In this document: piece after piece, positions 11,701 through 25,000 of the stretch | Layout of the letters: each line of letters begins with the position of its first letter | How positions within the stretch are numbered: position 1 is the first letter of the stretch | From: Phoronis australis | Taxonomy: Eukaryota; Phoronida; Phoronidae | DNA: 64,000 bases | Reading direction: 5' to 3' | Assembly: GCA_002633005.1 (NCBI GenBank) | Contig: NMRA01000095.1 | Coordinates: 756,731 to 820,730 of the forward strand | Program-made: the position numbers and the translations under genes | The notes under the pieces: generated by a model | The model's database searches: none | What the model was told of the DNA's origin: nothing | What the model saw: the letters and a program-made list of their open reading frames with translations, nothing else

Positions 11701-13186
11701 CATCCTACAAATATAAGTTAAGAATTAAGAGTTATTCAGTAGACTGAATTACAGAAAACTAATTGGAGAACAAAAGTCAAGACAGAACATTCACCAAAAT
11801 ACCTTGAAGGTATTTTTTGAGCATCAATTTCTTGTTAGTGAGTGCAAGTATTGATTTACGTGAAATTCTGCATAGATATTCTATTCATGGCCACATGAGA
11901 CACAGAATTCCAAAAATGAGGACTTTGAATGTTTGGCTAAGAGACTTTGGTGGCTGATTATTTCTTTTATTTTTGAGAGAAAATTTAAAACTTCGAGTTA
12001 CTGTTTCCTGTGCAATAACAGTAGTTTAAATATGATATCTTCCACATAGCTTAGGTTTACCAGAAAAATGATGGTATTGTGAAAAAATTGTGTTATGATT
12101 ATAGGCATGGATTACGATTTAGAATTTAGATAAAGTTATAAAATTCTAATTAGGATTAAAATGGACATTTAAAAATTTACTTGATGAAATATGAACGGAC
12201 TTCACAAAGGAAGGTAACTCGACTTCAGAGGCAGCTATACTGTAAACACGAGTTTCGTCAAAAGAAGGAGAATTAGATTCAGTTAGTCCGCTTACTGCAA
12301 TAGAATTGATCTCAACTTGTTCCTTACAACAATAAAAATGATTTCTGGGTTTGCAAAGAATTGGCAGTTTGTTATTTCTTGAGAAAGAATGAAACAACAT
12401 ACTGACAATACAACTCCTTGAGAAAGAATGAAACGACATACTGACAATACAACTCCTTGAGAAAGAATGAAACAACATACTGACAATCCAACTTTTTACA
12501 TTTAATGCCTGGTCACATGCAAATAACAAACCCAGTTCTTTGGAAGCTCTGAAATTGTCTTCCATTTGACTACGGAACAATTTAAGACTTCGATTTCAAA
12601 GCAGCAATTGGTCTAAATCAGGTTTACAGTTGCATTAACTGCAGTCAATTAATTTGTGCATACTGCAATAGCTAAAGAAGATTAATACATTGGTGTTCCA
12701 GCTTAGTTGAACAATACTACCCAAGTTTTGGTTATTCGACAAGAATGAACAGAGAGATTTAAAGTTGTTCAGCTGTATTTAGCACACATTGTGGCTGACA
12801 AATGAAATTTTATTTTGTCAAATTACTCCATAACAATCAAGATTAGGAAAATGTTTAGTCTATTACTAGCATGGTATACACAGTGTTATCAACAGTGTAG
12901 ATGTCACAAAAGAACACGAGATAATTAAATTTTCCATTATTTGCAGTAAAATAATTAGCCTTTGAAATATGCAAAAATGGCCATTTTGCAAATATTTTTG
13001 CGCAAAACAAGCAGAGAATAACTATACTACTAAATGAGATAATGAAATTACAGCGAGCAGACAGATAGACAGACAGACATACAGACAGACAGACAGGCAG
13101 ACAGACAGACAAACAGACAGACCACCAACCATTGTATCGTCATATTTCCATTTGACTGTCTGGAGCTTGTGCACTGGCCGATGCAT
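5793..13186 (-). CDS. Ankyrin-repeat protein with C-terminal death domain
   Basis: Minus-strand exons with clean GT-AG borders: 11704-11618, 10619-10434, 9960-9862, 9519-9412, 8838-8737, 8068-7967, 7618-7520, 6720-6601 and 6089-5793 (stop TGA). They join in phase 0 into 399 residues. Four or more ankyrin repeats are visible, with cores EGKTPLHWACERERHNC and LGSTPLHIAAQNGFVEICEL, roughly one per exon. The last exon carries a death-domain-like block (HKWEAFYKDLF, then PLLAHHVLVTWLDR). A possible first exon at 13186-13130 (MHRPVHKLQTVKWKYDDTM) is in phase but has a weak donor (gttggt). By its domains the protein should be a cytoplasmic adaptor working through ankyrin binding and death-domain contacts. 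It resembles the ANKDD class but is not close enough to assign an orthologue. The N terminus is uncertain. Confidence 0.8.
6761..6848. repeat. 44-bp unit repeated twice in tandem
   Basis: Unit beginning AATTTATGAATATTCATTAT occurs at 6761-6804 and 6805-6848 with no differences seen. It lies in an intron about 40 bp upstream (in gene sense) of the acceptor at 6720. Confidence 0.9.
8224..8389 (-). mobile_element. tRNA-derived SINE, minus orientation
   Basis: Read on the minus strand it runs GGAGACAGTGTGGTTCTGTG, then a B-box-like CAGGTTTGAGTCCAGGCTTT, then CTGGCAGACAATC, CTGAGCTCGGTCTTACTAG and AATGAGAACC. The same order of blocks is found on the plus strand at 43890-44066. The A/B-box spacing and shared body identify a SINE family. 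It lies in an intron of the ankyrin gene. Confidence 0.75.
12378..12492. repeat. 39-bp minisatellite, three units
   Basis: Units of CTTGAGAAAGAATGAAACAA plus CATACTGACAATACAACTC start at 12378, 12417 and 12456, with one or two differences between units. The period is a multiple of three, which keeps an open frame on the minus strand; I regard that frame as chance. Confidence 0.85.
13060..13121. repeat. CAGA tetranucleotide microsatellite
   Basis: Imperfect CAGA/CATA tetranucleotide run, lying next to the donor of the candidate first exon of the ankyrin gene. Confidence 0.9.
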
Positions 13187-16069
13187 ATTTCCTGAACTGA
13201 AAGAAAAGAGCAACATTAGCATAAAACAGGATATTAAAGTGAAAGTCAATTAACAACTCATTGGTAATTAAAGTCAACAGCTCATTGGTAATTAAACTGA
13301 GTGGCTATCAACCTGCCTTCCATCACAAAAAGCAGCTTTTGAATTGTAAACTAAACAATGCGACAAAGCACTAGTTTTCGTTAACGATAAATCAATTTGT
13401 TTTATTGTCATCAAGTTATTGCTACTGTTGTTAGTACTCTGACCCAAACTGATTTTGTGAACTTCAATTTGGCGGTTTTAATAACTGTTTAAACCCAGGA
13501 AGATGCATGATTATCACATAAGTCATAATGGTGATCAACTTAGAAAGATTGTGTGGGAACTGTACCAATTTGTCAAACTGATTGATATTGTGGAGAATTT
13601 CTTGCTTACACTGGTCACTGCTCAGATTCCCTTAGCCCCAGACAAATTTTATGATGCCTGTTCAGATGCCCATTGCATTAATGTATATGTGAGCTTATGA
13701 AGTGGAAAGGTAATAGCTAGCACAACTGTCTAAACAACATGGTTGTTATAACAACATGGTTGTTATAACACCCAAATTGGATTTCTCTGGCAATTGCACA
13801 GAGTTACAGCCTGCAACTGTGGAGAGTAGTTTAAACTTGGTACATTTTAAATATTACAAAATGACTAAAATGTTAATTTGTTTTTATCCTGACAGAGGGC
13901 CACTTTCCAAAGGAATGATGGTTTTAAACATGTTTTATATCAGATTTTGTTATTTCATTTTTAATATTCCTGTCTACTTGTTTTTCTTTTACTGGGAATG
14001 TGTCAACATCATTTTACTTCATTTTAAGCTTGAAGAACTAAAACAATGGCAGATTTTGATCACTAGCAAAACTTAGTTAGTAAATTGTGAACTCATCCCC
14101 GAACTTTCCAGATTACATGGTACACTAAACAATTCACAACCAACAAAACTACAAGTTATTGGTTCAAGTTTAATCTTTATTAGAACTGAAATCATAAAAT
14201 ATGGTGACAGCCAAACTGAAAATTGGGAATCTCTGGACAATTTTGGTTGCATTGAATACACAACTTAAAAATTCTAGCTTTTTGTCAGTCATCAAAATTA
14301 AGAGTGATCCGGCACAAGTTAAATACAACTTTTTCCTATTGTCAAAAATCTGGCTAAACGAGAATGAAAGAATATTAAAAGAATAATCCATGTGATATTG
14401 TTTATTCTGATCAGCGTTTGTCAAACCACTTGAGCTTATCAATATGCACTAGCTGTTTTTAATTTTCAATCGTACACAACTTTTATTGTTTTTAGCTTAT
14501 TAGTTCATTGATTTTTAGAAATCGAAAAACCTTACGTAGATGTTTTTTCCACTAGAATACCACCCTGGTATTCATTTTTAAGGAAATTAATTGCTTAATG
14601 CATTTTGAAAATTTGCCATTATATGACTACTATGTGCAGGCTGAGATGTTTACTACAGTTTATGGTCTGGTAATTACACTTAATTGGGTCTTTCCAATGC
14701 TCACACCATACAATCCAACTCCGGGTGCTGCGCTCTCTTTGAACCTGGTACAAGCCACTCAGAAGGATAAGCGGTGAAAATTCCCGCATTTCTGTAGAAA
14801 TGTATGACTATAAGCATATTATTCATGGTTGACTACATGTATACAGTTCTATGAATGCTATTTTCATCTATGCACTGTCTACAACCCAGATAAAGTGCTT
14901 TGCAATTTCTGGGTTTGTCATTATTTCCTTGTACGTTCTGTGTGCTCTTCGATAATGATGCACCATTAAAACAAATAAAACAAAAAAAACGTGAGAACGC
15001 TGTAATTGTCTTGATTTGGAAAGCGGTGGCCATCAGGAGATGAAACCAAACAAAATGCCTTTGTAACATGCCAAAATACATAATGACGGGGGGAGGAGTA
15101 TTTGGTCCCATTTATAGCCACGCACATTCCCCCAGGTTACTGTCACCACCCTGTGACATATAGGTGGATTTGGGAGGGCCCAGGGGGCCCGCACCCCCAC
15201 CTCCCTTGGCTTGCCACAAGCAAAATGAAACAGCAACAGCGTGAAGCGTGAGGAAATATTGAGTTCAGTAAATATAGGACTGGTAGCGGAGAAGGGGGGG
15301 GCCTCAGACCTAAGCAGGATTGCGCTTCTGTTTTTTTTTAGTTCACCGATAATCTTCCAAGCATAAAGTTCACTTGCCCGGCCCCTGCAGCTTTCGGGCC
15401 GCCTGCGACAAACAATCGGGCTTTGCCCATTACCCCGCCCCGAGGCAACCGGCTGTTGGGCCCCCTTATGGTATTACAGATCCGCCACCCCCGTTGGCAT
15501 GATTGAAAATAATTCTGGCATTACATCTGTGCCCATAGCTAATAACCCTGTAGTAATAGCCAAGATTACCCGACCTGGGAATCGAACCAGCGACCCCCAT
15601 AAAACGGGCAAGCGTGCTAACCATTCAGCTAATAGGCAATTACCCGTTAGCGAGTAGATAACAGACGCTCAAATATGATTCACCGGAAGCAAATCTACAA
15701 CAACCCATTAAGCACATCTTTTAAATAAATCATTAACCCTCCTGTCCTGACTGTCTGCGGCTGCAGTGGGGAGTGAGTACAGGAAGTAGTTTGACATTTG
15801 TAGGAAATCAAATCAGAAAAAGCGCCCTAATGTTGATTTTCTTCACTTACATGTTTAACTATTCAAATATTGATTTGAGAGAAATAACCACTTCAACGAT
15901 GAGTTCCTCTTCTACTTCTATTCCTCAGTAATTTACAACACGATCCGGAGCACGATCCGTCTTGCGTCCACAGCAACCACCTGCACAGGAAATTGGTTTG
16001 ACCAATAAGCATTCAGAAACGTTGTAACTGCTGAACCTCTAAACAGGAAATAGTAAGGGAGAGGGGAAG
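13187..16069. other. Region between ankyrin gene and DHHC gene
   Basis: No supported coding exon. The part at 15060-15500 is unusually G/C-rich for the window and looks like old repeat sequence. A tRNA-like segment lies at 15563-15633. The 5' regions of two divergent genes must lie here, but I see no decisive promoter motif. Confidence 0.4.
15563..15633 (-). mobile_element. tRNA-like SINE head
   Basis: On the minus strand an A-box-like TAGCTGAATGGTTAGCAC and a B-box-like GGTTCGATTCCCAG are spaced as in a tRNA, and CTGG/CCAG can form a T stem. The expected acceptor stem does not pair (TGCCTAT against GTCGGGT), so a functional tRNA is unlikely and a tRNA-derived retroposon head is preferred. 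It is unlike the SINE at 8224 and 43890. Confidence 0.5.
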
Positions 16070-19000
16070 ATGGCTGTGTTTCGCTCAGATCCGTGCGGGA
16101 TCGCTTGCTTTATAATCACGTATGCTGCTGTAATATATGCTGATTACGTTGTCGTCAGACACATGGTACTTCCAACTATGTCCGAAAGGTGAGAATTAGT
16201 GTTTCCACTTTGTTATTTCAACTTTTAACATAGTTCAAAGTCCGATTCCAAGCAGTGGTGAGCTCAATGGCGTCCTCAGCTTCTGGTCGTCCCCAATACA
16301 GCACTGGTCGGATATAGCGGTCCCTGATTTTGAGAACCATTTTTATCCTTTGAATAACGGGCCGTTATTCAGTGATTGCCTGGTTCTCAGAATCAGGGAC
16401 CGCTATATCCGACCAGTTATTTGGAGTTTTCACCTCATCAAAAATACCTTCCACACTCAAAACTATCTGAAATCTCATAAAAATGAGCTTACTTTCTTCG
16501 GTGATCCTTTCTGATATATAGTCTCAGGTCTCACTTGTCGCAATCTGATTTAAAAAAGTAAAACAATGAATGAGGCGACTTGATCATGAATAATGTTGAA
16601 ATCAGTTAACTGATTCACCGGTACTAACTGATTAGGTAGTAGGATTTTGCCGAACAAGGGCCCGTCATTTTGTCATTATGATAGTGGATGTAGCTAGGTT
16701 TCAAAACCTGGATCCTCTGCACTAACTTTAAATATTCATTCACAAACATCCTTTTATAGAATGCGAATAACGAAATTTGAAGCAGATAATAACAAAGTTC
16801 TCATTAAAAAATCATGGATTTATACAGCATTCGACAAGGGCTAAAGTTTCTGCTCGATAATTACGAGTGATGGCTTATTTGCATTTGTAATTCCCCTGCC
16901 AGTGACCTCGTAAATAGTGGTGACCAAAAATTAAATAGATAAAAAACCTGCGGAAGTCGTTGCTGAGCACCTGTCGATCAATTTTCCACACTTGTATTTT
17001 TACTTTTTCTTCTTGTGTTCTCAAGTGTTTACTCACTTATGTCTAGCCCTGTAATGGAGCTGATGGTTGAGTCAAATGTGTTTTTTTGCACTTCTCTCTG
17101 CGATGGGCACTAGAGTAAAATCCAAGACATAATATTTTTGTGAGATGGAATGTGTTCTAGCCAGCCACTGAGCTAGCTGCATGAAGGTTATCGTCAAATA
17201 CAGCTATGGTGCCACTGTGTTTTCAGTACTGACAGACCTTGAAATTGCACACAGCCCGGGTAGTTTTGCTTGTGACCTTGCCATGAAATTCGTAACAAAA
17301 TGTAGAGTTAAAGACCATCAGAGATTTATGCAAAATCTGTTGTCAATTGACACTCACCTTGCTCGGTGGAGCCGTTTAATTGAAAAACAATCAAATAAAC
17401 GTCATTTTCTTACGTAATTCTCTTCCTTTCGTTACAAANTGGCAAATTATTCATCATAAAAAGTTCTTTAAAATGATGTATTACATGTCTATTTACGTTT
17501 CTTAGTTTTGAAATAATAATATTTTGAACTCGCAGATTCGATTTGACAGAATTTTTACCAAAAATTTTGACACGAAAATGACATTTTCTCTGGAACCATA
17601 AGTCCAATTTAAAAAATTTTACTATCGTTATTTTAGTCTCGAAAAGAGCTTTCTAATGATGTATATTACATGCACATTTTCTAAAATTTTTGAAAAATGC
17701 TGTCCTCCCTACTCAATGGCGTCCTCAGCTTCTGGTCGTCCCCAATACAGCACTGGTCGGATATAGCGGTCCCTGATTTTGAGAACCATTTTTATCCTTT
17801 GAATAACGGGCCGTTATTCAGTGATTGCCTGGTTCTCAGAATCAGGGACCGCTATATCCGACCAGTTATTTGGAGTTTTCACCTCATCAAAAATACCTTC
17901 CACACTCAAAACTATCTGAAATCTCATAAAAATGAGCTTACTTTCTTCGGTGATCCTTTCTGATATATAGTCTCAGGTCTCACTTGTCGCAATCTGATTT
18001 AAAAAAGTAAAACAATGAATGAGGCGACTTGATCATGAATAATGTTGAAATCAGTTAACTGATTCACCGGTACTAACTGATTAGGTAGTAGGATTTTGCC
18101 GAACAAGGGCCCGTCATTTTGTCATTATGATAGTGGATGTAGCTAGGTTTCAAAACCTGGATCCTCTGCACTAACTTTAAATATTCATTCACAAACATCC
18201 TTTTATAGAATGCGAATAACGAAATTTGAAGCAGATAATAACAAAGTTCTCATTAAAAAATCATGGATTTATACAGCATTCGACAAGGGCTAAAGTTTCT
18301 GCTCGATAATTACGAGTGATGGCTTATTTGCATTTGTAATTCCCCTGCCAGTGACCTCGTAAATAGTGGTGACCAAAAATTAAATAGATAAAAAACCTGC
18401 GGAAGTCGTTGCTGAGCACCTGTCGATCAATTTTCCACACTTGTATTTTTACTTTTTCTTCTTGTGTTCTCAAGTGTTTACTCACTTATGTCTAGCCCTG
18501 TAATGGAGCTGATGGTTGAGTCAAATGTGTTTTTTTGCACTTCTCTCTGCGATGGGCACTAGAGTAAAATCCAAGACATAATATTTTTGTGAGATGGAAT
18601 GTGTTCTAGCCAGCCACTGAGCTAGCTGCATGAAGGTTATCGTCAAATACAGCTATGGTGCCACTGTGTTTTCAGTACTGACAGACCTTGAAATTGCACA
18701 CAGCCCGGGTAGTTTTGCTTGTGACCTTGCCATGAAATTCGTAACAAAATGTAGAGTTAAAGACCATCAGAGATTTATGCAAAATCTGTTGTCAATTGAC
18801 ACTCACCTTGCTCGGTGGAGCCGTTTAATTGAAAAACAATCAAATAAACGTCATTTTCTTACGTAATTCTCTTCCTTTCGTTACAAATAAAAGTCTGTAG
18901 TTGTTTTGAAAATGGTACGCTTGTGACATGGACATGCGCCATTTCCTAAATTTTTGCAACATCTGTAACTTAGAGTTTTTTGTAATTATTGGACTCACGA

Positions 19001-22000
19001 TAACCCATTTTCTCATTTACTAGAACATGTGTCTAAGAATCGGAAGAATACGTGAAGGGGTTTAGTGGTTGAAAAGCGGTTGGTTAAAATTTATTTTATT
19101 AACATGAAATTTGAATTAGTGCTGTGCAAATTTTTATCAACATGAACGCAATTATGTGAATGAACTTTTCAAGTTTCCTGTCGTATTTCAAGTTAACTCA
19201 TGCGGGATCTTGAGATTGAGCAGGATTCCAAGTTCATGAACAACATGTCTGCTATGGGAAACATGCAAGGACTAATCAAGCACAAAATATATGCTTTGGC
19301 CTCTTGATGCTGGGACTGTGAGGAGCGATGGTGAGTGGGCAGGTGTGGAATTAGGGATGACTGTTGATGGTGACTGGGGGATGCACTAGTACTTTCCCCT
19401 CAGCTAAATGAGAGCCCTGGTTGTGAACTTATATTGGAGGATTACCAACCTGCCGCCTATGGTAATAGTCTGTTTTTTGGTTTTCTCGTCTCCTATTTTT
19501 CCAGTGGTTTTAATCTTGTCCCTGACACTTAATTATGCTTCTGCATATTTGCCAAGCAAGTTCAGTTCCTATAATCTGATGACTGAAGCTCATTAGTTTA
19601 AAAGCATCCTTGTTGTACATCGATTGAGTTCCTCTACTGTGCATGACCTTTATCGCAAGATTGCATGTGGGTGAACTTGGAATTAAGTACTCATTAAAGT
19701 AGTCATTAATGTAAAACTTTTGTACATTGTAAATAATTTTTATAATTATTGGTCCCAAAGTCACCCATTTTTTCCTTTACTGGAAGAGTGTCACAGAATC
19801 ATTGTAGCAATATGGGGATGGTTAATCAATTATTGTTCGGTGAAAAAGACCATCAATAGTTGAGAAAAAAAAACAAAAAACAAAAAAGGTTGGTTAAAAT
19901 TTACATTATTTTATTGAAATATGATTTGCTTTAATGTAGTGCAATTTCACGCATACGTGGTTTTGAGATTACGCAGAATTCTGAGTTCAAGCGCAACATC
20001 TCTACTGCTGATGACCACAGTTAGGGTATGAGATCTTGCTTTTATTTGTGGCACTGTGTTTGCGGTGCCTAAAGTTCCCAACTTTGACTTCTTTACATTG
20101 ATGTTACACAGTGGACAATTTTCTAAGTGAAAGTGACTAATTTAATTTTCATTGCAAACATTGCATTTGGTTAGTGTGTAGGCTGGGACGTCAGTATAGG
20201 TGATTAAGGCAATGCATCAACTGAAATAATGATCGAGTGTTCTTGTTACGCAGAGCCTTATTGATAAGTCTTGGTATTTAACCAAATATCCACAAAAATA
20301 TACACTTTAACTCATCTTTTCTGAAAGTAGAAAGTCTAGAATTGTATTTTCGACATTTTGACCTTCTGTCATTAATTAGGTCAAGTGACCATGCACTTTT
20401 AGTTAAATTTAGCAAAAAAATAATGCAATATATCAATATCTCAACTAAATGCTCAGGATGTAGGCTCAAAAAACGACATTTTGAGTTATTTTGTTTTTGT
20501 TTCATGCAACGTTAAACTTATGAAAGAGGTATAAGTCCTATTCTTTGATAGCTTCTTATACAAAACAGGAGCATTTTAAATACAATTTGTAACAACATTT
20601 TGTAGACACGTAACTTGAGCATAGTATCTGTAAGTTTCATATGATACTCATCAGCCATTTTTGAGATATGATGTCCTGATATTACTTATCAGCCATATTT
20701 GGACAATTTTCTTCATAACCTTACAATTTTGGACAGCACATGTTCAGTGTTCCTGGTTTCGTCGGCCTATGAAAGATGTAAAGAAACTGAAAATCTCTTC
20801 ATAAATTTTATAGCATTAATTCTTTTTGTTTACAGTTTATGGGGAGCTGTCCATGTGATGTTTTTCAATATCTGTATATTCCTGCTGGTGATCTCGCACC
20901 TACGTGCGGTGCTCTCAGACCCTGGCATCGTTCCACTACCACAAAAGAGTATTGATTTCTCTGACCTTCACTCGGGGTCAAAAGTCATCGATAAGGTATG
21001 GAGACATGTGTTGGTTTGTGTTCTGAAGTTACCATTTTAGCATTTCGGTTTTAGACTATAGTTCCTTACTGGATACTCAGTTCTGTTTTTTTGGATTGAG
21101 GTGTTGGTCTTGTAATTAAGAATTGACATTGCATCAAACACTTTGTACTAACTAGCAAATTACCTATTTTTGTCAGGGATATTCCTGACCATGTTGGAAC
21201 CTGTACCCTTTGGGCACTCCGGATGATAAAAAGTGTGCCTTTTTTTCAAAAAGTTGTGCCCTGTAGACTTATTGTAATTAAATCGGTAGCTAATGAAACA
21301 GAAATCCCAAGGGGAAATCGAAATAAGAAACAGAATCATGTTTCACACGAGTGGCTGTAACTTGACTAGAATCTTGCATTTTTGAAAGTGCTGCTTTTTA
21401 GGACATGTGCCGGGGGGGGGGGGGGGGNAATGTACTTGCGCCTTCTTATTTTTGATGCACTATTGGCACAGAGGCGCAGTCCAGGAATATCCCTGTTGTA
21501 TACGATGCACAACCACCGAGGAGCGAAACCTGAAACATGGTCTCAGCTTCTCTCAGTAATTATACATAATTCACCATGGATGAACAGAATCACTTGACTA
21601 ATGTGTACAGGTGCACCTGGCTCTTACTCATAACTTGTGCATTCCTTGCATTGTAATTCTCAGTTGAAGTCTCGTATTTGTAAAATATACCAACGTGGAA
21701 ATTACTGTAAAAATTCAACAATTTGGGACAAATATAATTGCTAAAAGTGCCATATTTCTATTTCTATTTTCAGAGGCTTACCAAATTGTTTTAAATGGTC
21801 AAAATTTGAGGAGGTGTTATTTGATAATAGTTACGTCATAAAAGCCATGCTGAAAGAAAAGAAAATTTTCTTGAAGTTATTTTTGTTGAGAAATTTGACA
21901 AAATGAAATTTCACCTTCTGCCATAGGGTGTCCCAAACTAAAGATTTTTTATTGTAAAAAGTTGTTAAGCTTTTTGTTATTTTCTCATTACTTCTTGTTT

Positions 22001-25000
22001 TGGTTGTGTTTAGCTCGATTGTTTTCAAGAGAAATTCACACTCCAGCATTCTTCGTAGATCCTGACCAGCTCTCTGTCCACAGCGCTTGTGTGTTAGGGC
22101 TCTTCAAGAGGTTCCTTGGCAATGAGTTAGCAAAAGTGTGACTTTTTGAAGAGTTATTTGACGGAAAAAGAACCCCAGCTTGTGTTTTTACTAAAAAAAG
22201 TGACCCTGTTGACAGGCACATCCATGTTTATGTAGCAACTATGAGTACTTATGAATTGTGGGTCATCAGATAGATCACTGGCCAACTGGTTAGTTTTACA
22301 AACCACAGTCTGTAGTTCAAAACCTCAATCATTAAACCTTACTGCAAATCCCCCATTCATTACACAGACTGGTGGCCTACTGGCTTGGGTCCAGGACTTT
22401 ACAATAATTGTGAACTCTTCAGCTGCCTTGAACAAGATGAATACTAGTGAAAAATCTGACCTATTTTGGACACAATATGGAAAAGTGACATTTTGCATGG
22501 TTTTCTCTTTTTTTCTAGAAAAGATTTGTAGCACAAAATTAATACTTTTCCATGTCTAAGTTCTGCACCATGTTGTATGTACCACCAGGCAGTATTTTAA
22601 AAGATGTGAGCGTTTACAACAATGTTCATAAAAATGAAAAAAGGCATTTTGGCAATTATTTTGTCTAAACTTGACAAGATTTACCGTAATACACATTTTT
22701 GTAGGCCTGGGTGAAAAAGGTGCAATTCACACTGTTCCGTGAGATTATGTATAATTCTAATACACCCTGTATCACGTACTATGGTCTTGATATTGAAGCA
22801 TTCTCATTTCTCACACTCTTTTCACTTGGTCTGCAACATTGCCCATCAATTTACAAATAACAGGATGTTTTAGATAGTTGTTCGTTATTGATCACACTGC
22901 TATAACACACACACAAGTGAATATTTACGCATGCACATGGACAGTCTGTGTTATTACTGTTTAAAGATGAGACACTGCTCACCAGCAATAACATACACTT
23001 GTGCTTGTGATATTTTGAATTTTAGTTTCACTGTATTTTTTGTTATTGCGAGAACTGTTATGGGGTGGTCTTAAATGAAAGTGTTTTCAGAAGATACTTT
23101 GCTCCTGGTACTTGCATTGTATAATTTTTATTAGCTAAAGCATCTGCCTGATCCATCGTTATAATAGACGATCAAATGACGATACATTGCTTGATAAAAA
23201 AGCCTGTTTATTGGATATTTATGTATACTCCGTACTTTATAGTTTTGATTCACTTGTTTGTCATTTTGTGCGTGGGACCAATCTTTTACACAGTTGATTA
23301 CATAATAAACGTTGTTATGGTAAAACCATGTTAATTTCGGACTAAAATAATTGGCAAAATTGACCCTTTTTCACTTTTCAATGAATTCTAACACTATAGA
23401 ATTTTGAAATGATAAAATATTTATTTGATTCTATGTATCTTTTATGAAAAAAAATTAGAGAAACAAAATTTCATTTCTCTACCACAACATCATGAACAGT
23501 ACATTTGATGATTAACCTATAAACCACCAGGTGTGCTCAAAACAGTCTTTAGCAGTATCTCGTAATAATTCCTAATTGTGAGTCATTACCCATCCAGTAC
23601 ACATACGTTCGCATGTAGACCGGTAATTTTGCTCGAACTTTCTAATTACAATTAAGGTTCATTAGGCACTTGATGTTACTTTGCAGGATGGCAATAATTG
23701 GAGCGTATGCATGAAGTGTGAGACATACAGACCCCCAAGGGCGCATCACTGTCGGATATGTCGCAGGTGTATTCGTAGGATGGATCACCATTGTCCTTGG
23801 TAACTCTACTTGTTTATTGCTATATTAGTAGTACCATCATTATCATCATCATAATCATCTTTGTCACCATCATCATCATCATCACCGTCATCATCATCAC
23901 CACCATCACCATCATCATCACCATCACCATCATCACCATCATCATCACCATCATCATCACCATCATCATCATCATCATCACCATCATCATCACCATCACC
24001 ATCATCATCATCACCATCATCATCGCCATCACCATCATCATCACCATCATCATCGCCATCACCATCATCATCATCACCGTCATCATCACCATCACCATCA
24101 TCATCATCATTGCTATATTAGTAGTACCATCATTATCATCATCATGATCACCACCATCATCATCATCATCATCATCATCATAATCGTCTTTGTCACCGTC
24201 ATCATTATTTTAACTACTGTTAACAACTTTTGATTTTAGGCACTTGCTGTTACAAAAGCGGTCTGAACTTGTTCATTTATTTTGTGAAACTAGAAACAAG
24301 ACAAAAGTAATCGATCAAAATACCGTTTTCCCGTCACGACGGTTAAATCTATTAACAGCAAAAATTGCTAGTAGTAACTGTTAAAGTGGCTAAATTGTAA
24401 TTACAGAATGGCTTAATCACCTTTCTAATTTTCCTGTAACTTCCCTTCGGTCTTGGTCACGAGGGAAGACTATTCTGACGATGAATTCAGCTTCCGCTCA
24501 GTCGTCATGATATAGGAACTGCAGGTCATTTTGCCTTTGACTTGTGCTATAAGATGAGATTTCAGGGCTTTTAAAGAACCAAATTGAATGTTATTGCTTT
24601 AAATCAGGCTTGTAGTTGATTTATCACGATGAGTCATTTTATGCACTGGGTATAACCTTAAGTATTACCTGTCTGTTAGTTCTTTCACAGCTCTGAATTC
24701 CTTCCTAATCTTTAAGTAAAGAGCAAATTGAGACTTTTTGTAGAAAAAATGGTGTGAATTAAAAGTTATTTTCCGTTACTACTGAAGACGTGTTCATACT
24801 AGCTTGAATACCAATATTGTTGTTATAATTATTATTATTATTACTTTAATGGTGTTATTCTTGTTATATTTAAAATGAAAGTGCCCTTGAAGTTTTCCGA
24901 GTGATTGGTTAAATTTTAAATCGAGACTGAAATAATATTGTATTGTATTTCAGGGCCCTCGTTCACCCTAGACAGAAGGTGCCTGTGCCTTCTGATATGG

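Noticed and set aside
12146-12580. 144-codon minus-strand frame upstream of the ankyrin exons
   Set aside because: Its length comes from a 39-bp tandem repeat that happens to be a multiple of three; no domain is visible.
15563-15633. Functional tRNA gene
   Set aside because: The acceptor stem does not pair, so a tRNA-derived repeat is more likely.
17181-17417. 78-codon open frame present in both duplicated blocks
   Set aside because: It lies in intron 1 of the DHHC gene, has no recognisable domain, and its repetition is explained by the duplication rather than selection.
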